A stretch of 64,000 nucleotides of DNA from Hydrogenovibrio kuenenii DSM 12350 (GCF_000526715.1 NZ_JAGP01000001.1:1860001-1924000); one strand, 5' to 3'; positions 27,761 to 37,717 are shown, counted from the stretch's first letter. A program made the numbers and translations. The notes: a model not told the origin generated them from the sequence alone.

Positions 27761-29182
27761 TTAGTCTGCCATTGAAATCTTCTGGTCCTGCATTTCCATC
27801 GTACCTGTAGCCAAACGAAGCTGTGCTTTTTGGGTATTGATTTCAAATGTAGAACGAACCAAATCAGCACGTGACTGATCTAATTGAGCTTGGCTAGCCA
27901 GAACTTCTGTCATGGTTGCGACACCATTTTTGTAACGCTTCATGATTAAGCGTTGCGCTTCTTCTGCCTGACCTACCGCTAACTTATTCGATTCACGTTG
28001 CTTTTCGGCAACATGCAATGAACGCCATGCCTTTAAAACCATCAATTTAGTTTGGTTTTCTTTAGATTGAAGCGCTGCTTGCTTTTCATTTGCAGCTGCA
28101 TTGGCTTGATCAATTTTGCTGGAAGTTAAACCAAAGTCAGTTAATTTCCAAGATACAACTCCTGCAACTGTATAAGAATGACTTCCAAGCCCAAGGTTTT
28201 TATCATGGGTATCGCCACGCGCCATAATATTAAAGCTTGGATAGTTATCCGCTTTACTGGCATCAATGGCCGCTAAGGAAGACCTCACAACTTGACGCGA
28301 CGCCTCAACTTGAGGGTTAGCATCATTTGCCATAGCCAGCAATTTCTGTAAGTTATCCGAAGGTACAGTTAAATCGACACGAGGCCCTACAGTTAAAGGC
28401 GTGTTGTCATCAATATTCATCAACACTCTTAAGTTATCTTTGGCTATCTGTTCTTGAGTCTGCGCCTTTTCAAGCGCTGTCATTGCTTGAGACAAATGAA
28501 CATTCGCACTTAACAACTCACTTTTAACAACAATACCCTGTTCAACCATGTTTTTGGTTGTTTCAACATAAGACTTCGATGCTTTTACAGCTTGCTCTGC
28601 AACTTGAACAAAGGCTTTTGCTGTATGCACTCCTTCATAGGCTTGATACACATGAAAAGTCAGCACTTGCTTCACAGCTTCATCACCGTGCTGCGCCGCT
28701 TGAATCATTGCTTTAGCCTGCTCTTGAAAGCTAGATACTCGACCACCATTCCAAACCGGAACCATGACTTCTAATCGAGTATTAAAATCAGAGTGAGAAC
28801 CTGGGTTGTTTAAATCATTGGGGGCATATCCCCAGTTCCCCGCATTGAATGCCGCAGCTGTTTGGTTATTAAACCCAAAGTCTCCGAGAGTTGCCTCACG
28901 CTGACTTAACTTCATGCCAAATACATTCAACGCATCATCAGAATTCATTGCCGTTGCAGACAAAGTGATTTTTGGGTAGCGTTGCGCATCAGACTGTTTT
29001 AAAGCAGATTCAGCTTGCTGCAAACGGTAGCGACTTGCACCTACTTCTGGGTTCTGCGTTAAGGTTAAATCAACGCATTGACGAAAAGAATATTCTTGAG
29101 CATGCACTGGCGCACTTATCAACATTGAACTGGTTAAAATTGCAGATAGTGACAGCACAATCTTACGTGGTTTTAGGTACAT
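27761..29182 (-). CDS. TolC-family outer-membrane efflux channel
   Basis: A 473-residue protein from the ATG at 29180-29182, preceded by AAGGAA at good spacing; an upstream ATG at 29212 lacks a ribosome site. A Sec signal ends at PVHA|QEYSF. Two outer-membrane-factor repeats of long amphipathic helices follow, with typical blocks such as NPEVGASRYRLQQAES, VVKSELLSANVHLSQA and GVATMTEVLASQAQLDQSRADLVRS. First gene of the tripartite efflux operon. Confidence 0.92.
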   Translation of the reverse strand: MYLKPRKIVLSLSAILTSSMLISAPVHAQEYSFRQCVDLTLTQNPEVGASRYRLQQAESALKQSDAQRYPKITLSATAMNSDDALNVFGMKLSQREATLGDFGFNNQTAAAFNAGNWGYAPNDLNNPGSHSDFNTRLEVMVPVWNGGRVSSFQEQAKAMIQAAQHGDEAVKQVLTFHVYQAYEGVHTAKAFVQVAEQAVKASKSYVETTKNMVEQGIVVKSELLSANVHLSQAMTALEKAQTQEQIAKDNLRVLMNIDDNTPLTVGPRVDLTVPSDNLQKLLAMANDANPQVEASRQVVRSSLAAIDASKADNYPSFNIMARGDTHDKNLGLGSHSYTVAGVVSWKLTDFGLTSSKIDQANAAANEKQAALQSKENQTKLMVLKAWRSLHVAEKQRESNKLAVGQAEEAQRLIMKRYKNGVATMTEVLASQAQLDQSRADLVRSTFEINTQKAQLRLATGTMEMQDQKISMAD

Positions 29183-29316
29183 AGAGATTCCTTTGTACTT
29201 TATCTCAATCATTTAGAATGAATTTAACGCTAGACTATTGAATCAAACCTTATAAATCAATCTTATTAAGATATTAGTAAATACTTATATTTGTGCAGAT
29301 TATATATAAGAAAACT

Positions 29317-29949
29317 CTAATATTCTAGTAGCAACACCTGTTTTAACCAAACTAATTGCCTATGGAAAAAATGACTCGCTTGACGTCGGCAGTAGATACT
29401 AGGTAAAGATGACTGCTTCATAGCCCAGTCTAAAACCTCATGGGAAGAAACTACTTCGTCCTCTCCTCCCTGTATAAGCACCCAAGGAACATCAACACCC
29501 ACGTCAGAAAAGTCATACAACCCAATTGCTGGTGCAACCGTACAAATTGCATCAGCCTGTAATGCTGAGCACTGCTTTAAGGAGATATAACCACCAAAGG
29601 AAAATCCTGCTAGCACCAAATGAACAACAGAATGCGATTGCTTTAACCAATCAACGACACATTTAAGATCATTTTGTTCGCCTTCACCATTATCATAATC
29701 ACCCTCTGATAACCCAACACCTCTAAAGTTATAAGAAACTGTTCCATAACCCAAAGACTGAAAAGTACGCTCCATTGTCGTCACAACTTTATTATCCATG
29801 GTGCCACCAAACTTGGGGTGAGGGTGACTCAAAACAACCCAATGATCCTCATAAGGGTTCTCTGCTTGATCATTACCGGTTCTTTTTCTTCCTGGCAACG
29901 TCAAACGTATCTCTAATTTACCAACTTCACCTTCTATTGATTTTGACAT
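29317..29949 (-). CDS. Alpha/beta hydrolase (COG2945-like)
   Basis: A 210-residue small serine hydrolase without a signal peptide. Visible are the oxyanion region SHPHPKFGGTMDNKVV, NFRGVGLSEGDYD, the nucleophile elbow GFSFGG, an acid-bearing IQGGEDEVV loop and a C-terminal catalytic His in ASHFFH. The substrate is unknown. It is monocistronic, divergent from pdxB. Confidence 0.85.
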   Translation of the reverse strand: MSKSIEGEVGKLEIRLTLPGRKRTGNDQAENPYEDHWVVLSHPHPKFGGTMDNKVVTTMERTFQSLGYGTVSYNFRGVGLSEGDYDNGEGEQNDLKCVVDWLKQSHSVVHLVLAGFSFGGYISLKQCSALQADAICTVAPAIGLYDFSDVGVDVPWVLIQGGEDEVVSSHEVLDWAMKQSSLPSIYCRRQASHFFHRQLVWLKQVLLLEY

Positions 29950-30067
29950 CTATTTTTTCCATAACCTCTGACAGAACTAAGATGATTTTTTAAACCCAAT
30001 TCACCCAAGCACTTTTTTCACAAACTATATAATAAACACTCTAATTAAAACAAAATGTAAATCTGAA

Positions 30068-31192
30068 ATGAAAAAAATAGTGATCGATGATGCTGTTCCT
30101 TATGCTCAAGAGATGTTTTCTCACCTTGGTGAAATAACACTTATTCCCGGACGTGACATTAATGCAGAGACAGTAAAAGATGCTGATGCATTAATTGTTC
30201 GTTCGCGCACCCAAGTAAATGAATCTCTACTTAATGGCTCTACAGTTTCATTCGTTGGTAGTACCGTTGTTGGTTTAGACCACATAGACCAACACTACCT
30301 TGCTGATCAACATATTCACTTCTATTCGGCACAAGGTTGTAACGCCAACTCTGTTTCAGAATATGTTATTAGCTGCCTACTCTATCTCGCAGAAGAAAAA
30401 GGATTTCAACTTAAAGATAAATCGATTGGTATTATTGGCGTTGGCAATGTTGGAAAACTATTAGAACAAAAAGCTCGCGGGCTTGGCATGACGGTTTTGT
30501 TAAACGACCCTCCAAGGCAAGAACGAGAAGGTCTGCCACACTTCGTCAACCTTCAAACCGCACTTTCAGCAGACATCGTTAGCTTCCATACCCCTTTAAC
30601 AACAGAAGGGGCTCACCCTAGCTATCAACTGCTTAACTCAACAAACTTTCACTTGGTCACCCCCTCAACCATTTTGATTAATGCTGCCAGAGGAGGAATT
30701 ATTGATGAAACCATTTGGACTCAAACCCCAACACTATCAAACATAATTGATTGCTGGGAAAATGAACCCAATATAAATGAGTCTTTATATCAAGCAGCTG
30801 ATATCGCCACCCCACATATAGCGGGACATGCATTGGAAGCCAAAATTAAAGGGAGCAGCATGGTTTATGAAGTTTTGTGCCAACACTGGAACGAAACACC
30901 TCAAAACCATTGGCAAGAAAAAGTTCCACACCCTAAAACACCACTCATTACCGATCTCGAAAAACCATTTCAAACCACGCTATTTAACATAGTGCGACAA
31001 TGCTATGACCCACTTACTGATGACTACGCTATCCGTTCCACCCGAATTAATGAGGTATATAAAAAATTTGAATACTATAGACGACACTATCCTACCCATC
31101 ATGAATGGACGCAGTTCGATGTAAAAAGTGGTCGTTTAGCCGCTGAAAACTCATGTATAAAAGCGCTTGGTTTCAACGTCTTAGACATATAA
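30068..31192 (+). CDS. pdxB: Erythronate-4-phosphate dehydrogenase
   Basis: A 374-residue NAD-dependent D-2-hydroxyacid dehydrogenase of pyridoxal-5'-phosphate synthesis. The N-terminus MKKIVIDDAVPYAQEMFSHL is typical of PdxB. The Rossmann motif GIIGVGNVGKLLEQKARGLGM is followed by the catalytic Arg in NAARGGIIDE and the Glu and His in WENEPNI...ATPHIAGHA. The C-terminal dimerisation domain specific to PdxB (about residues 285-374) is present. Confidence 0.95.
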   Translation: MKKIVIDDAVPYAQEMFSHLGEITLIPGRDINAETVKDADALIVRSRTQVNESLLNGSTVSFVGSTVVGLDHIDQHYLADQHIHFYSAQGCNANSVSEYVISCLLYLAEEKGFQLKDKSIGIIGVGNVGKLLEQKARGLGMTVLLNDPPRQEREGLPHFVNLQTALSADIVSFHTPLTTEGAHPSYQLLNSTNFHLVTPSTILINAARGGIIDETIWTQTPTLSNIIDCWENEPNINESLYQAADIATPHIAGHALEAKIKGSSMVYEVLCQHWNETPQNHWQEKVPHPKTPLITDLEKPFQTTLFNIVRQCYDPLTDDYAIRSTRINEVYKKFEYYRRHYPTHHEWTQFDVKSGRLAAENSCIKALGFNVLDI

Positions 31193-31358
31193 GCAAATAA
31201 CTATTTAGTAATTCGCAAATATTAGAAATTGGTTATTAATCATAAAATATAGTTATTCCTGAACAAAAAATTTAATTTTTCTTTTATGAATGACAGGAGT
31301 AACCTTGCTTCTGAAAAATTGATACATATCAATTCGACAACTCAATGGAGATACCTTA

Positions 31359-31928
31359 ATGAAATTAGTAAACCTTTTCAAAGTTGCCCTAGTCGCAGCA
31401 GCGATTTCTACCCTTTCAGGTTGCGGAACCATTAACGCAATCAACAATCTTGCACCAGGTGCAGGTACAACATTCATGCAAATCTGGGATAAGTGGGTTA
31501 AGCATGATGGCGACATCGCAGCAGCAACTATGTGGGAAGTTAAAGTTGATGACGGCGTTGAACTACAAGATGTAATCGATGCAATCAACAACGTAGGGAT
31601 TAACAACAACATTAAAAACGTTGGTGAACTACCATTATCAAAAGAATTGAACGCTCGCGGCATCAAATCAGATACTGTTTACGTTATGTCTTTCTGTAAC
31701 CCAGAAACTGCACGTAAAATGCTAGACTTCTCTCCAGCTATGGGTGGTTTCCTACCTTGTCGTGTTACTATCGTTGGTGAAAAAGATGGCCTACATCTTT
31801 ACTCAATGAACATGGACATGGCAATCAAAATGGGTAAAAAGATGCCTCCAGAATTACGTAAAGCAACTATGAAAGTGCGTAACACTATCTGGGAAATGCT
31901 ACAAAAAGGTAAATCAGGCGCTTTCTAA
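31359..31928 (+). CDS. DUF302-domain lipoprotein
   Basis: A 189-residue protein. A lipobox at the end of the signal (STLSGCG) marks lipidation. The DUF302 fold follows, with VIDAINNVGINN and the diagnostic YVMSFCNPETARKMLDFSPAMGGFLPCRVTI. It has a good ribosome site (GGAG) and its own terminator, so it is monocistronic. DUF302 proteins are common in sulfur oxidisers; their function is not established. Confidence 0.86.
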   Translation: MKLVNLFKVALVAAAISTLSGCGTINAINNLAPGAGTTFMQIWDKWVKHDGDIAAATMWEVKVDDGVELQDVIDAINNVGINNNIKNVGELPLSKELNARGIKSDTVYVMSFCNPETARKMLDFSPAMGGFLPCRVTIVGEKDGLHLYSMNMDMAIKMGKKMPPELRKATMKVRNTIWEMLQKGKSGAF

Positions 31929-31970
31929 GCATAAATACCTGACAACCCTCAAGACATATTAGTCTTAATC

Positions 31971-31998
31971 AAAAACCCCGTTTATCGGGGTTTTTTTT
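31971..31998 (+). terminator. Rho-independent terminator of the DUF302 gene
   Basis: AACCCCG TTTAT CGGGGTT followed by a run of eight T. Confidence 0.9.
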
Positions 31999-32498
31999 CA
32001 CTTCTTTTACAGCACAACACCAATACAACACCTCGAATTTCTCATCTAAAAAAACAAAACCATCAGAACCAACTCCCACTGAAAAACAAGTCCCCCTCCC
32101 AATAAAAGGCGCACCTAAACATATAAAACAAATCTCTAATATTCGAAAATTAGCATATTAATAACTCATAATAAAAAAAACATAGAAAGCCATAAAATTA
32201 TTTTAACCCCCTCCACAAAATGGAAAAATAACAGTATTTCCTTATATTAATAAAGGCTTATTTTTATATAAATCAACACCTTATACACAAACTCTAACGA
32301 TTTTACGCACTTTCCAACAATAAACATCATTCGGAATTAATCCCACTAATACAGCATAAAATTTTTTTGATTATCAAGATGTAAAAGTCTTAGGCATAGT
32401 AGCTCCCTGATAAGCATGTGGCTTGGTTCATGGATGACCCAAACTCTTTAGGAAAAGAAGCCACACCAAATTCAACTATAAGAGAGAGTAATGAAAAA
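31999..32498. other. 500-bp AT-rich intergenic region before the FadL-type gene
   Basis: Very AT-rich, with many A and T runs and no coding character. It likely carries the promoter of the FadL-type gene. I see no tRNA, repeat of the 18-bp family or strong hairpin. Confidence 0.6.
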
Positions 32499-33692
32499 AT
32501 GAAGATGACTCGAATTGCATTAGCGATCGCAGCAACAGCTGTAGTTTCAACGCCTGCTTTGGCAACTAATGGTGACTCACTAATCGGTCTAGGTGCACAT
32601 TCTCGTGCAATGGGTGGTACTGGTGCAGCTATGTTTATGGGGTCTGAAAACGCCCTAACCAACCCAGGTCTTTTAGGTAAGTCAAAAGGTACTGAATTCG
32701 CTATTGGTGGCACACTATTTAAGCCTGCCGTTAAAGACAAATCAACTACTGCTGGCGCAACAAGCCCAACAAGTGCAAACGATACCAACATTATCCCTGA
32801 AGTTTCTCTATCTACTCGTTTAGATAAAAATCTGACTTTTGGTCTAGGTATTTTTGGTTCAGCAGGTATGGGGGTTGACTACCAAGACGATAATAAACTT
32901 TTCAATGCATACAGCAACCTTCAACTAATGAAATTTGCGCCAACTTTAGCCTATAACACAAGTAAGTTTGGTATTGGTTTTGCTCCAGTACTACAATACG
33001 GCGCACTTGATATCAACTATAAAAACACTTCAGGTACAGTTGGTAACGGCATGTCATCTGACCTAGGCATGGGCTTTAACCTAGGTGGTTACTTTGATCT
33101 TGCTAAAAACCTAACTCTTGGTCTTTCATATCAGTCAGCTATTGACATGAAATACAAAAACCAAATCACTACTGCCTCAAAAGGGTTCGCCCTAACAGGG
33201 TTCACTGACCATTTGGAACAACCTGCCGAACTTAAAGCGGGTGTGGCTTATGGCATGGGTAACTACACGATTACAGCTGATGCTAAACAAATCGCTTGGG
33301 GTTCAGCAAAAGGTTACAAAGACTTTAACTGGAAAGACCAAAACGTATTTGCTCTAGGTATGAAGTATGCAGGTCAAGGTTATTGGCTAGGTGCAGGTGC
33401 TAACTATGGCGATGACCCAATCAAAAAGCTTAACGATTCTTCCTACTCAAATCAAGCTGTTAACATGTTTAACAATGTGTTCTTCCCAGGTATCGTAACA
33501 ACTCACGTTACTTTCGGTGGTGGTTACAAGCTAACCAAAAATATGGCTCTAGACGGTTCTGTGGTTTACGCGCCAGAAGTTAACAAAACAATTAATACTG
33601 GGTTTATTTCTAAAACGACTGCAACTGGTACCACGCAGAAAACCACTCACTCTCAAATTGGGTACACGGTTTCTCTACGCATGAACTTCTAA
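32499..33692 (+). CDS. FadL / OmpP1-family outer-membrane transport protein
   Basis: 397 residues from the ATG at 32499, preceded by AGAGAGAG; an open stretch back to 32418 has no signal-like sequence. A Sec signal (MKMTRIALAIAATAVVSTPALA) is followed by the FadL-type plug start NGDSLIGLGAHSRAMGGTGAA and ENALTNPGLLG, then a barrel with GLSYQSAIDMKYKN, ending with Phe (SLRMNF). The family passes hydrophobic compounds such as fatty acids or hydrocarbons. A terminator follows. The substrate is unknown. Confidence 0.9.
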   Translation: MKMTRIALAIAATAVVSTPALATNGDSLIGLGAHSRAMGGTGAAMFMGSENALTNPGLLGKSKGTEFAIGGTLFKPAVKDKSTTAGATSPTSANDTNIIPEVSLSTRLDKNLTFGLGIFGSAGMGVDYQDDNKLFNAYSNLQLMKFAPTLAYNTSKFGIGFAPVLQYGALDINYKNTSGTVGNGMSSDLGMGFNLGGYFDLAKNLTLGLSYQSAIDMKYKNQITTASKGFALTGFTDHLEQPAELKAGVAYGMGNYTITADAKQIAWGSAKGYKDFNWKDQNVFALGMKYAGQGYWLGAGANYGDDPIKKLNDSSYSNQAVNMFNNVFFPGIVTTHVTFGGGYKLTKNMALDGSVVYAPEVNKTINTGFISKTTATGTTQKTTHSQIGYTVSLRMNF

Positions 33693-33716
33693 TCTAGATT
33701 AGAAAATTGCATGAAT

Positions 33717-33747
33717 AAAAAAACCGCTCTTATGAGCGGTTTTTTTG
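33717..33747 (+). terminator. Rho-independent terminator of the FadL-type gene
   Basis: AAAACCGCTC TTAT GAGCGGTTTTTTT, 25 bp after the stop. Confidence 0.9.
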
Positions 33748-33773
33748 TATCTAAATCATCCTCATAGCAAGAC

Positions 33774-33791
33774 CCCAGCCTGGTAGATTTT
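33774..33791 (-). repeat. Dispersed 18-bp motif, copy 5
   Basis: CCCAGCCTGGTAGATTTT, just after the terminator of the FadL-type gene. Confidence 0.9.
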
Positions 33792-33899
33792 CAATAAATC
33801 ACCTCTTGTAAACAATTTGTCATTTATTATTTTTTGAAATTAGTGCATACTGCGGAAAAGTTCGTTTTTAAGTCAGATTCTTCTGTATGGAGTTCTAAA

Positions 33900-34733
33900 G
33901 TGGCAAGAGTTTTAATAGCAGGTTGCGGTGATTTAGGCTGTCGTTTGGCAGATATCCTAACGGCCGATGGGCATGAAATTTTTGGTATTCGTCGCAACGT
34001 AGACGATCTACCAGAAAATATATCGCCAATAGCATCTGATTTATTTGCACAACCACCTGAAGTACCAGATAACATTGATTATGCATTCTATATTGTTGCT
34101 GCCAGCAGCCACAAAGATATAGCCTACTACCAAGCCTATGTACTTGGTTTAAAAAATCTGATTCAGTCTTTAAGCGGCCAAAAACTAAAGCGTCTTTTCT
34201 TTGTTTCCAGCACTTCTGTATTTGGGCAAAACGATGGCGAAAAAGTAACTGAAGAAAGCCCTACCGAAGGCAAGCACTTTACCAGCCAGCGCTTGTTAGA
34301 AGGTGAAGAGTTGGCTTTTAATGCACCTTTTCCTGCCACAGTTATTCGATTTGGTGGTATTTATGGCCCTGGGCGCACGCATTTAATTGACTTGATCTTA
34401 AAGGGTAAAGCACATTGTATGGAAGGCGTCTACAGCAATCGCATTCATTCAGAAGACTGCGTGGGCATCATGGCGCACTTAATGAAATATGACAAAACCA
34501 ATAGCTTATATATTGGCGTGGATAATGAACCCACTCTAACTTGTGAAGTTTACGAATGGCTAGCTGATCAACTTTCGGTGCCGCAAGATATTGAACACCT
34601 TGAACCCACCGAGAGCAGTCGGGCGCAAAGAAGTAATAAGCGTCTTTCAAACGCTAAAATTCGTGCGACAGGTTATGAGTTTAAATACCCTTCTTTCGAA
34701 GAAGGGTATGGCGAAATGCTAGAAAACTATTAA
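33900..34733 (+). CDS. NAD(P)-dependent epimerase/dehydratase-like protein (SDR)
   Basis: 277 residues from the GTG at 33900, which has GGAG at the right spacing; the open frame before it has no family sequence. The Rossmann motif VLIAGCGDLGCRLAD opens the protein, and FVSSTSVFGQ and RFGGIYGPGR are extended-SDR elements. The Tyr-x3-Lys catalytic pair is not evident, which places it with the atypical YeeZ/YfcH-like group. The substrate is unknown. It is convergent with fxsA. Confidence 0.85.
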   Translation: MARVLIAGCGDLGCRLADILTADGHEIFGIRRNVDDLPENISPIASDLFAQPPEVPDNIDYAFYIVAASSHKDIAYYQAYVLGLKNLIQSLSGQKLKRLFFVSSTSVFGQNDGEKVTEESPTEGKHFTSQRLLEGEELAFNAPFPATVIRFGGIYGPGRTHLIDLILKGKAHCMEGVYSNRIHSEDCVGIMAHLMKYDKTNSLYIGVDNEPTLTCEVYEWLADQLSVPQDIEHLEPTESSRAQRSNKRLSNAKIRATGYEFKYPSFEEGYGEMLENY

Positions 34734-34737
34734 GCGC

Positions 34738-34766
34738 CTTGCGTGGCAAATATTTGCCACGCTTTC
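34738..34766. terminator. Perfect 22-bp palindrome between convergent genes
   Basis: GCGTGGCAAATATTTGCCACGC at 34741-34762 can fold as a hairpin on either strand. Short A/T stretches flank it. It probably ends both the epimerase-like gene and fxsA. Confidence 0.7.
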
Positions 34767-34774
34767 AAAATAAT

Positions 34775-35299
34775 TTACTTATCGTTTTTTTTCGGTGACT
34801 CTTCGGAATCCAGAACTTCACCCTCAATCACATCTGACTGTGATGAATGATAAGTCACATGCACTTGCTTAACATGACCATTTTCCGACTCAGTCCATTC
34901 TGTTTCATAGACATTACCATCACGCCCATGTTGACGAGCATAGTTAGATTGACGCTGCAAAATAAACTTGCGCGCCAAAAACTGTCTAATGGGTGGGATT
35001 AAAAACAACAGGCCAAAGGTGTCTGTAATAAATCCGGGTATCAATAGAAACAAACCACCCAAGAAAATAAACATTCCTTCCATCATTTCCGTTTCAGGTG
35101 CTCGCCCCATGGCCAAACTTTGTTGCGCTCTTTGTAAGGTAGCAACACCTTGGTTTTTCATCAAACCAGCACCAACAATAGCAGTAAATATGGTTAATAA
35201 TATTGTTGGCAAAGCACCAATGACACTACCCACTTCTATCAGAACATAAAGCTCTACAAGCGGCACCAACAAAAACATCAGGAAGAAAACTTTAAACAT
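34775..35299 (-). CDS. fxsA: FxsA-family membrane protein
   Basis: A 174-residue inner-membrane protein with the FxsA core: LLVPLVELYVLIEVGSVIGALPTILLTI, GAGLMKNQG and GLFLLIPGFITDTFGLLFLIPPIR. Its C-terminal tail is soluble and charged. In E. coli, FxsA over-expression relieves phage T7 exclusion by the F plasmid; its normal role is unknown. Confidence 0.92.
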   Translation of the reverse strand: MFKVFFLMFLLVPLVELYVLIEVGSVIGALPTILLTIFTAIVGAGLMKNQGVATLQRAQQSLAMGRAPETEMMEGMFIFLGGLFLLIPGFITDTFGLLFLIPPIRQFLARKFILQRQSNYARQHGRDGNVYETEWTESENGHVKQVHVTYHSSQSDVIEGEVLDSEESPKKNDK

Positions 35300-35501
35300 A
35301 AGGGTCTCTTTTCTAGGATCTTAATTTTTTACAACCCCAATACCATAGCAACAATCTTGGGTTTGCATCAAATTTAAGATAGAATTCAGCTAAGTTCTAT
35401 ACAATTAAGTTTGAAATACTATTGAGTGCACGCCATTTATATTTTCAGGCATACCTCTTAGTTTAAGATAATAACGAAATAGATATTTTCAAGGCATAAC
35501 T

Positions 35502-37700
35502 ATGACAAACTCCACTTTTCGCAATTTATTAAGACTCTTTCTTTTTACCTTTAGTCTTTTTGCACTCACATCCAACGCATATGCGGATGATGAACTATTA
35601 GATGTCAATCAAGCCTTCAAACTGGCAATACCAGAGGTAAAAGATGGACAAATCCATTTACATTGGACTATTGCGAAAGATTACCACCTATACAAACAAC
35701 GAGTCTCTATTGCTTCCAGCGACTTGAAACTCGGCACTCCAAAATTCAGCCAAGCCATCACCAAAGATGACCCTGTGTTTGGTAAGACCGAAGTCTATTT
35801 GAATAAGTTGGATATTCAACAGCCTTTTGAAACGACAAAACTATCAGAAGCAACCATCACGGTGAAATACCAAGGGTGTGCAGATAAGTTAGGCGTTTGT
35901 TATCCACCGCAAACACGACAGCTATCCGTTACCATTCCCGCTGCAACTTCAGGAAACAGCCTTTCCAGCTTGAATGATGTTCTTGCGGACAGCAATGATG
36001 ATGGCGAGCTTTTACCAGCTGATAAAGCTTTTGCTTTTACAAGCCACCAAGACAATAAGGGTAACTTAATCCTTAACTTTAAAGTGACTCAGGGCTACCA
36101 CCTGTATAAAGACAAAATCAAAGCTTCTGTCTTAAGTGGCCCTGCACAACTTGGCGCTCTACAACTTCCTAAAGCAGAGCCAAGCAACGACCCTGTATTT
36201 GGCGATACTCTAGTTTACAAAACCGACTTTGAAGCCATATTGCCAGTTTCTAACTTAACTGCTGATTCAAAAATTCAAATTGGCTACCAAGGATGTTCAG
36301 ACTTAGCGGGCGTATGCTATCCACCTGAAAAGAAACAAGTTTCACTTTCAGAGAACACTGCAAGTGCAACAAACTCTCCAGCAGCAAGCAACACGGCTGC
36401 ACCTGTGTCTGAAACAGATCAAATCACTCAAACACTACAACATAGTTCTGTGTGGATTATCATCGGTACTTTTTTCCTGTTTGGTTTACTGTTATCTTTA
36501 ACGCCATGCGTATTCCCGATGATTCCTATTTTGTCCAGCATCATCGTTGGTCAAGGTGACAGCTTAACAACACGCAAAGCATTTGTTATGTCTTTGGTTT
36601 ACGTGCTTGCCATGTCTATCACCTATACCGTTGCAGGGGTGTTGGCAGGGTTATTTGGTGAAAACCTACAAGTCATGTTCCAAAACCCATGGATTATCGG
36701 TAGTTTCGCATTTATCTTCGTACTACTGTCATTCTCTATGTTTGGCTTCTATGAGCTACAACTGCCAAGTGCATTGCAATCAAAAATCACCAACCTATCC
36801 AATAAACAACAAGGCGGTACTTTAACCGGTGTTGGCATTATGGGCTTCTTGTCCGCACTAATTGTTGGGCCATGTGTTGCGCCACCGTTAGCAGGTGCTT
36901 TGATTTATATCGGCCAAACAGGTGATGCCCTTTTAGGTGGAACCGCACTGTTTGCAATGAGTATTGGTATGGGCGTTCCTCTACTGCTACTAGGAACTTC
37001 CGCAGGAAAACTACTACCAAGAGCCGGTGTATGGATGGAAAACGTCAAAGCGGTATTTGGTGTATTGATGCTTGGCGTTGCCATCTGGATGGCAGCACGC
37101 ATCTTACCTGACGCAGTTACTATGGCGCTTTGGGCTGCTCTACTGATTGGTTCTGCAATTTACCTAGGCGCACTTGAATCGATTGGTGAGAAATCCGGTT
37201 GGTCTAAGCTAACGAAATCGATAGGATTTATCCTACTGACTTATGGTGTAATTATGATTATCGGCTTAGCTGGTGGTAGCAAAGACGTTATGCAACCTTT
37301 AAAAGTTTATCAAGGCGGTGCTTCAGGTTCAGCCACAAGTGCAGAGCAACACCTTGCTTTTAAGCGAATCACAACACTTGATGAACTGAAAGCAGAAGTC
37401 GCTAAGGGCAAGCCAGTCATGCTAGATTTTTATGCCGACTGGTGTGTGAGCTGTAAGGAAATGGAGAAATTCACCTTCTCAGACGCAGGCATTATGCAGC
37501 AACTAAAAGGTGTTACGCTTCTTCAAGCTGATGTCACTGCCAACAACAATAATGACAAAGCACTAATGAAAGCTTTTGGTATTATTGGACCACCTGCGAT
37601 TCTATTCTTTAAAGATGGGCAGGAAGTTCGTCAAAACCGAGTAATTGGTTTCCAAAAACCAGAACAGTTCTCACAAAACGTTCAGGCTTCATTTAAATAA
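35502..37700 (+). CDS. dsbD: Thiol:disulfide interchange protein DsbD with duplicated alpha domain
   Basis: A 732-residue protein that carries electrons from cytoplasmic thioredoxin to periplasmic thiols. After a Sec signal (ending near YADDELL) come two tandem DsbD-alpha domains, about residues 30-145 and 165-280. Each has HLYK, DPVFG, YQGC and a GVCYPP motif, and so its own Cys pair. The membrane domain with eight helices (about 310-590) holds the Cys in LTPCVFPMIPI and GPCVAPPL. The C-terminal thioredoxin domain carries YADWCVSCKEME. E. coli DsbD has one alpha domain (565 residues), so this is an expanded form. The inverted 18-bp motif pair follows the gene. Confidence 0.95.
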   Translation: MTNSTFRNLLRLFLFTFSLFALTSNAYADDELLDVNQAFKLAIPEVKDGQIHLHWTIAKDYHLYKQRVSIASSDLKLGTPKFSQAITKDDPVFGKTEVYLNKLDIQQPFETTKLSEATITVKYQGCADKLGVCYPPQTRQLSVTIPAATSGNSLSSLNDVLADSNDDGELLPADKAFAFTSHQDNKGNLILNFKVTQGYHLYKDKIKASVLSGPAQLGALQLPKAEPSNDPVFGDTLVYKTDFEAILPVSNLTADSKIQIGYQGCSDLAGVCYPPEKKQVSLSENTASATNSPAASNTAAPVSETDQITQTLQHSSVWIIIGTFFLFGLLLSLTPCVFPMIPILSSIIVGQGDSLTTRKAFVMSLVYVLAMSITYTVAGVLAGLFGENLQVMFQNPWIIGSFAFIFVLLSFSMFGFYELQLPSALQSKITNLSNKQQGGTLTGVGIMGFLSALIVGPCVAPPLAGALIYIGQTGDALLGGTALFAMSIGMGVPLLLLGTSAGKLLPRAGVWMENVKAVFGVLMLGVAIWMAARILPDAVTMALWAALLIGSAIYLGALESIGEKSGWSKLTKSIGFILLTYGVIMIIGLAGGSKDVMQPLKVYQGGASGSATSAEQHLAFKRITTLDELKAEVAKGKPVMLDFYADWCVSCKEMEKFTFSDAGIMQQLKGVTLLQADVTANNNNDKALMKAFGIIGPPAILFFKDGQEVRQNRVIGFQKPEQFSQNVQASFK

Positions 37701-37717
37701 ACTTTCTTTAAGTACCC

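Noticed and set aside
32491-32502. Three-codon leader ORF ATG-AAA-AAA-TGA overlapping the FadL-type start
   Set aside because: The ATGA overlap is suggestive of coupling, but a three-codon frame in an A-rich stretch is easily due to chance.
33834-33899. 22-residue N-terminal extension of the epimerase-like protein
   Set aside because: It starts with TTG without a ribosome site, whereas the GTG at 33900 has GGAG at good spacing and begins right at the Rossmann strand.
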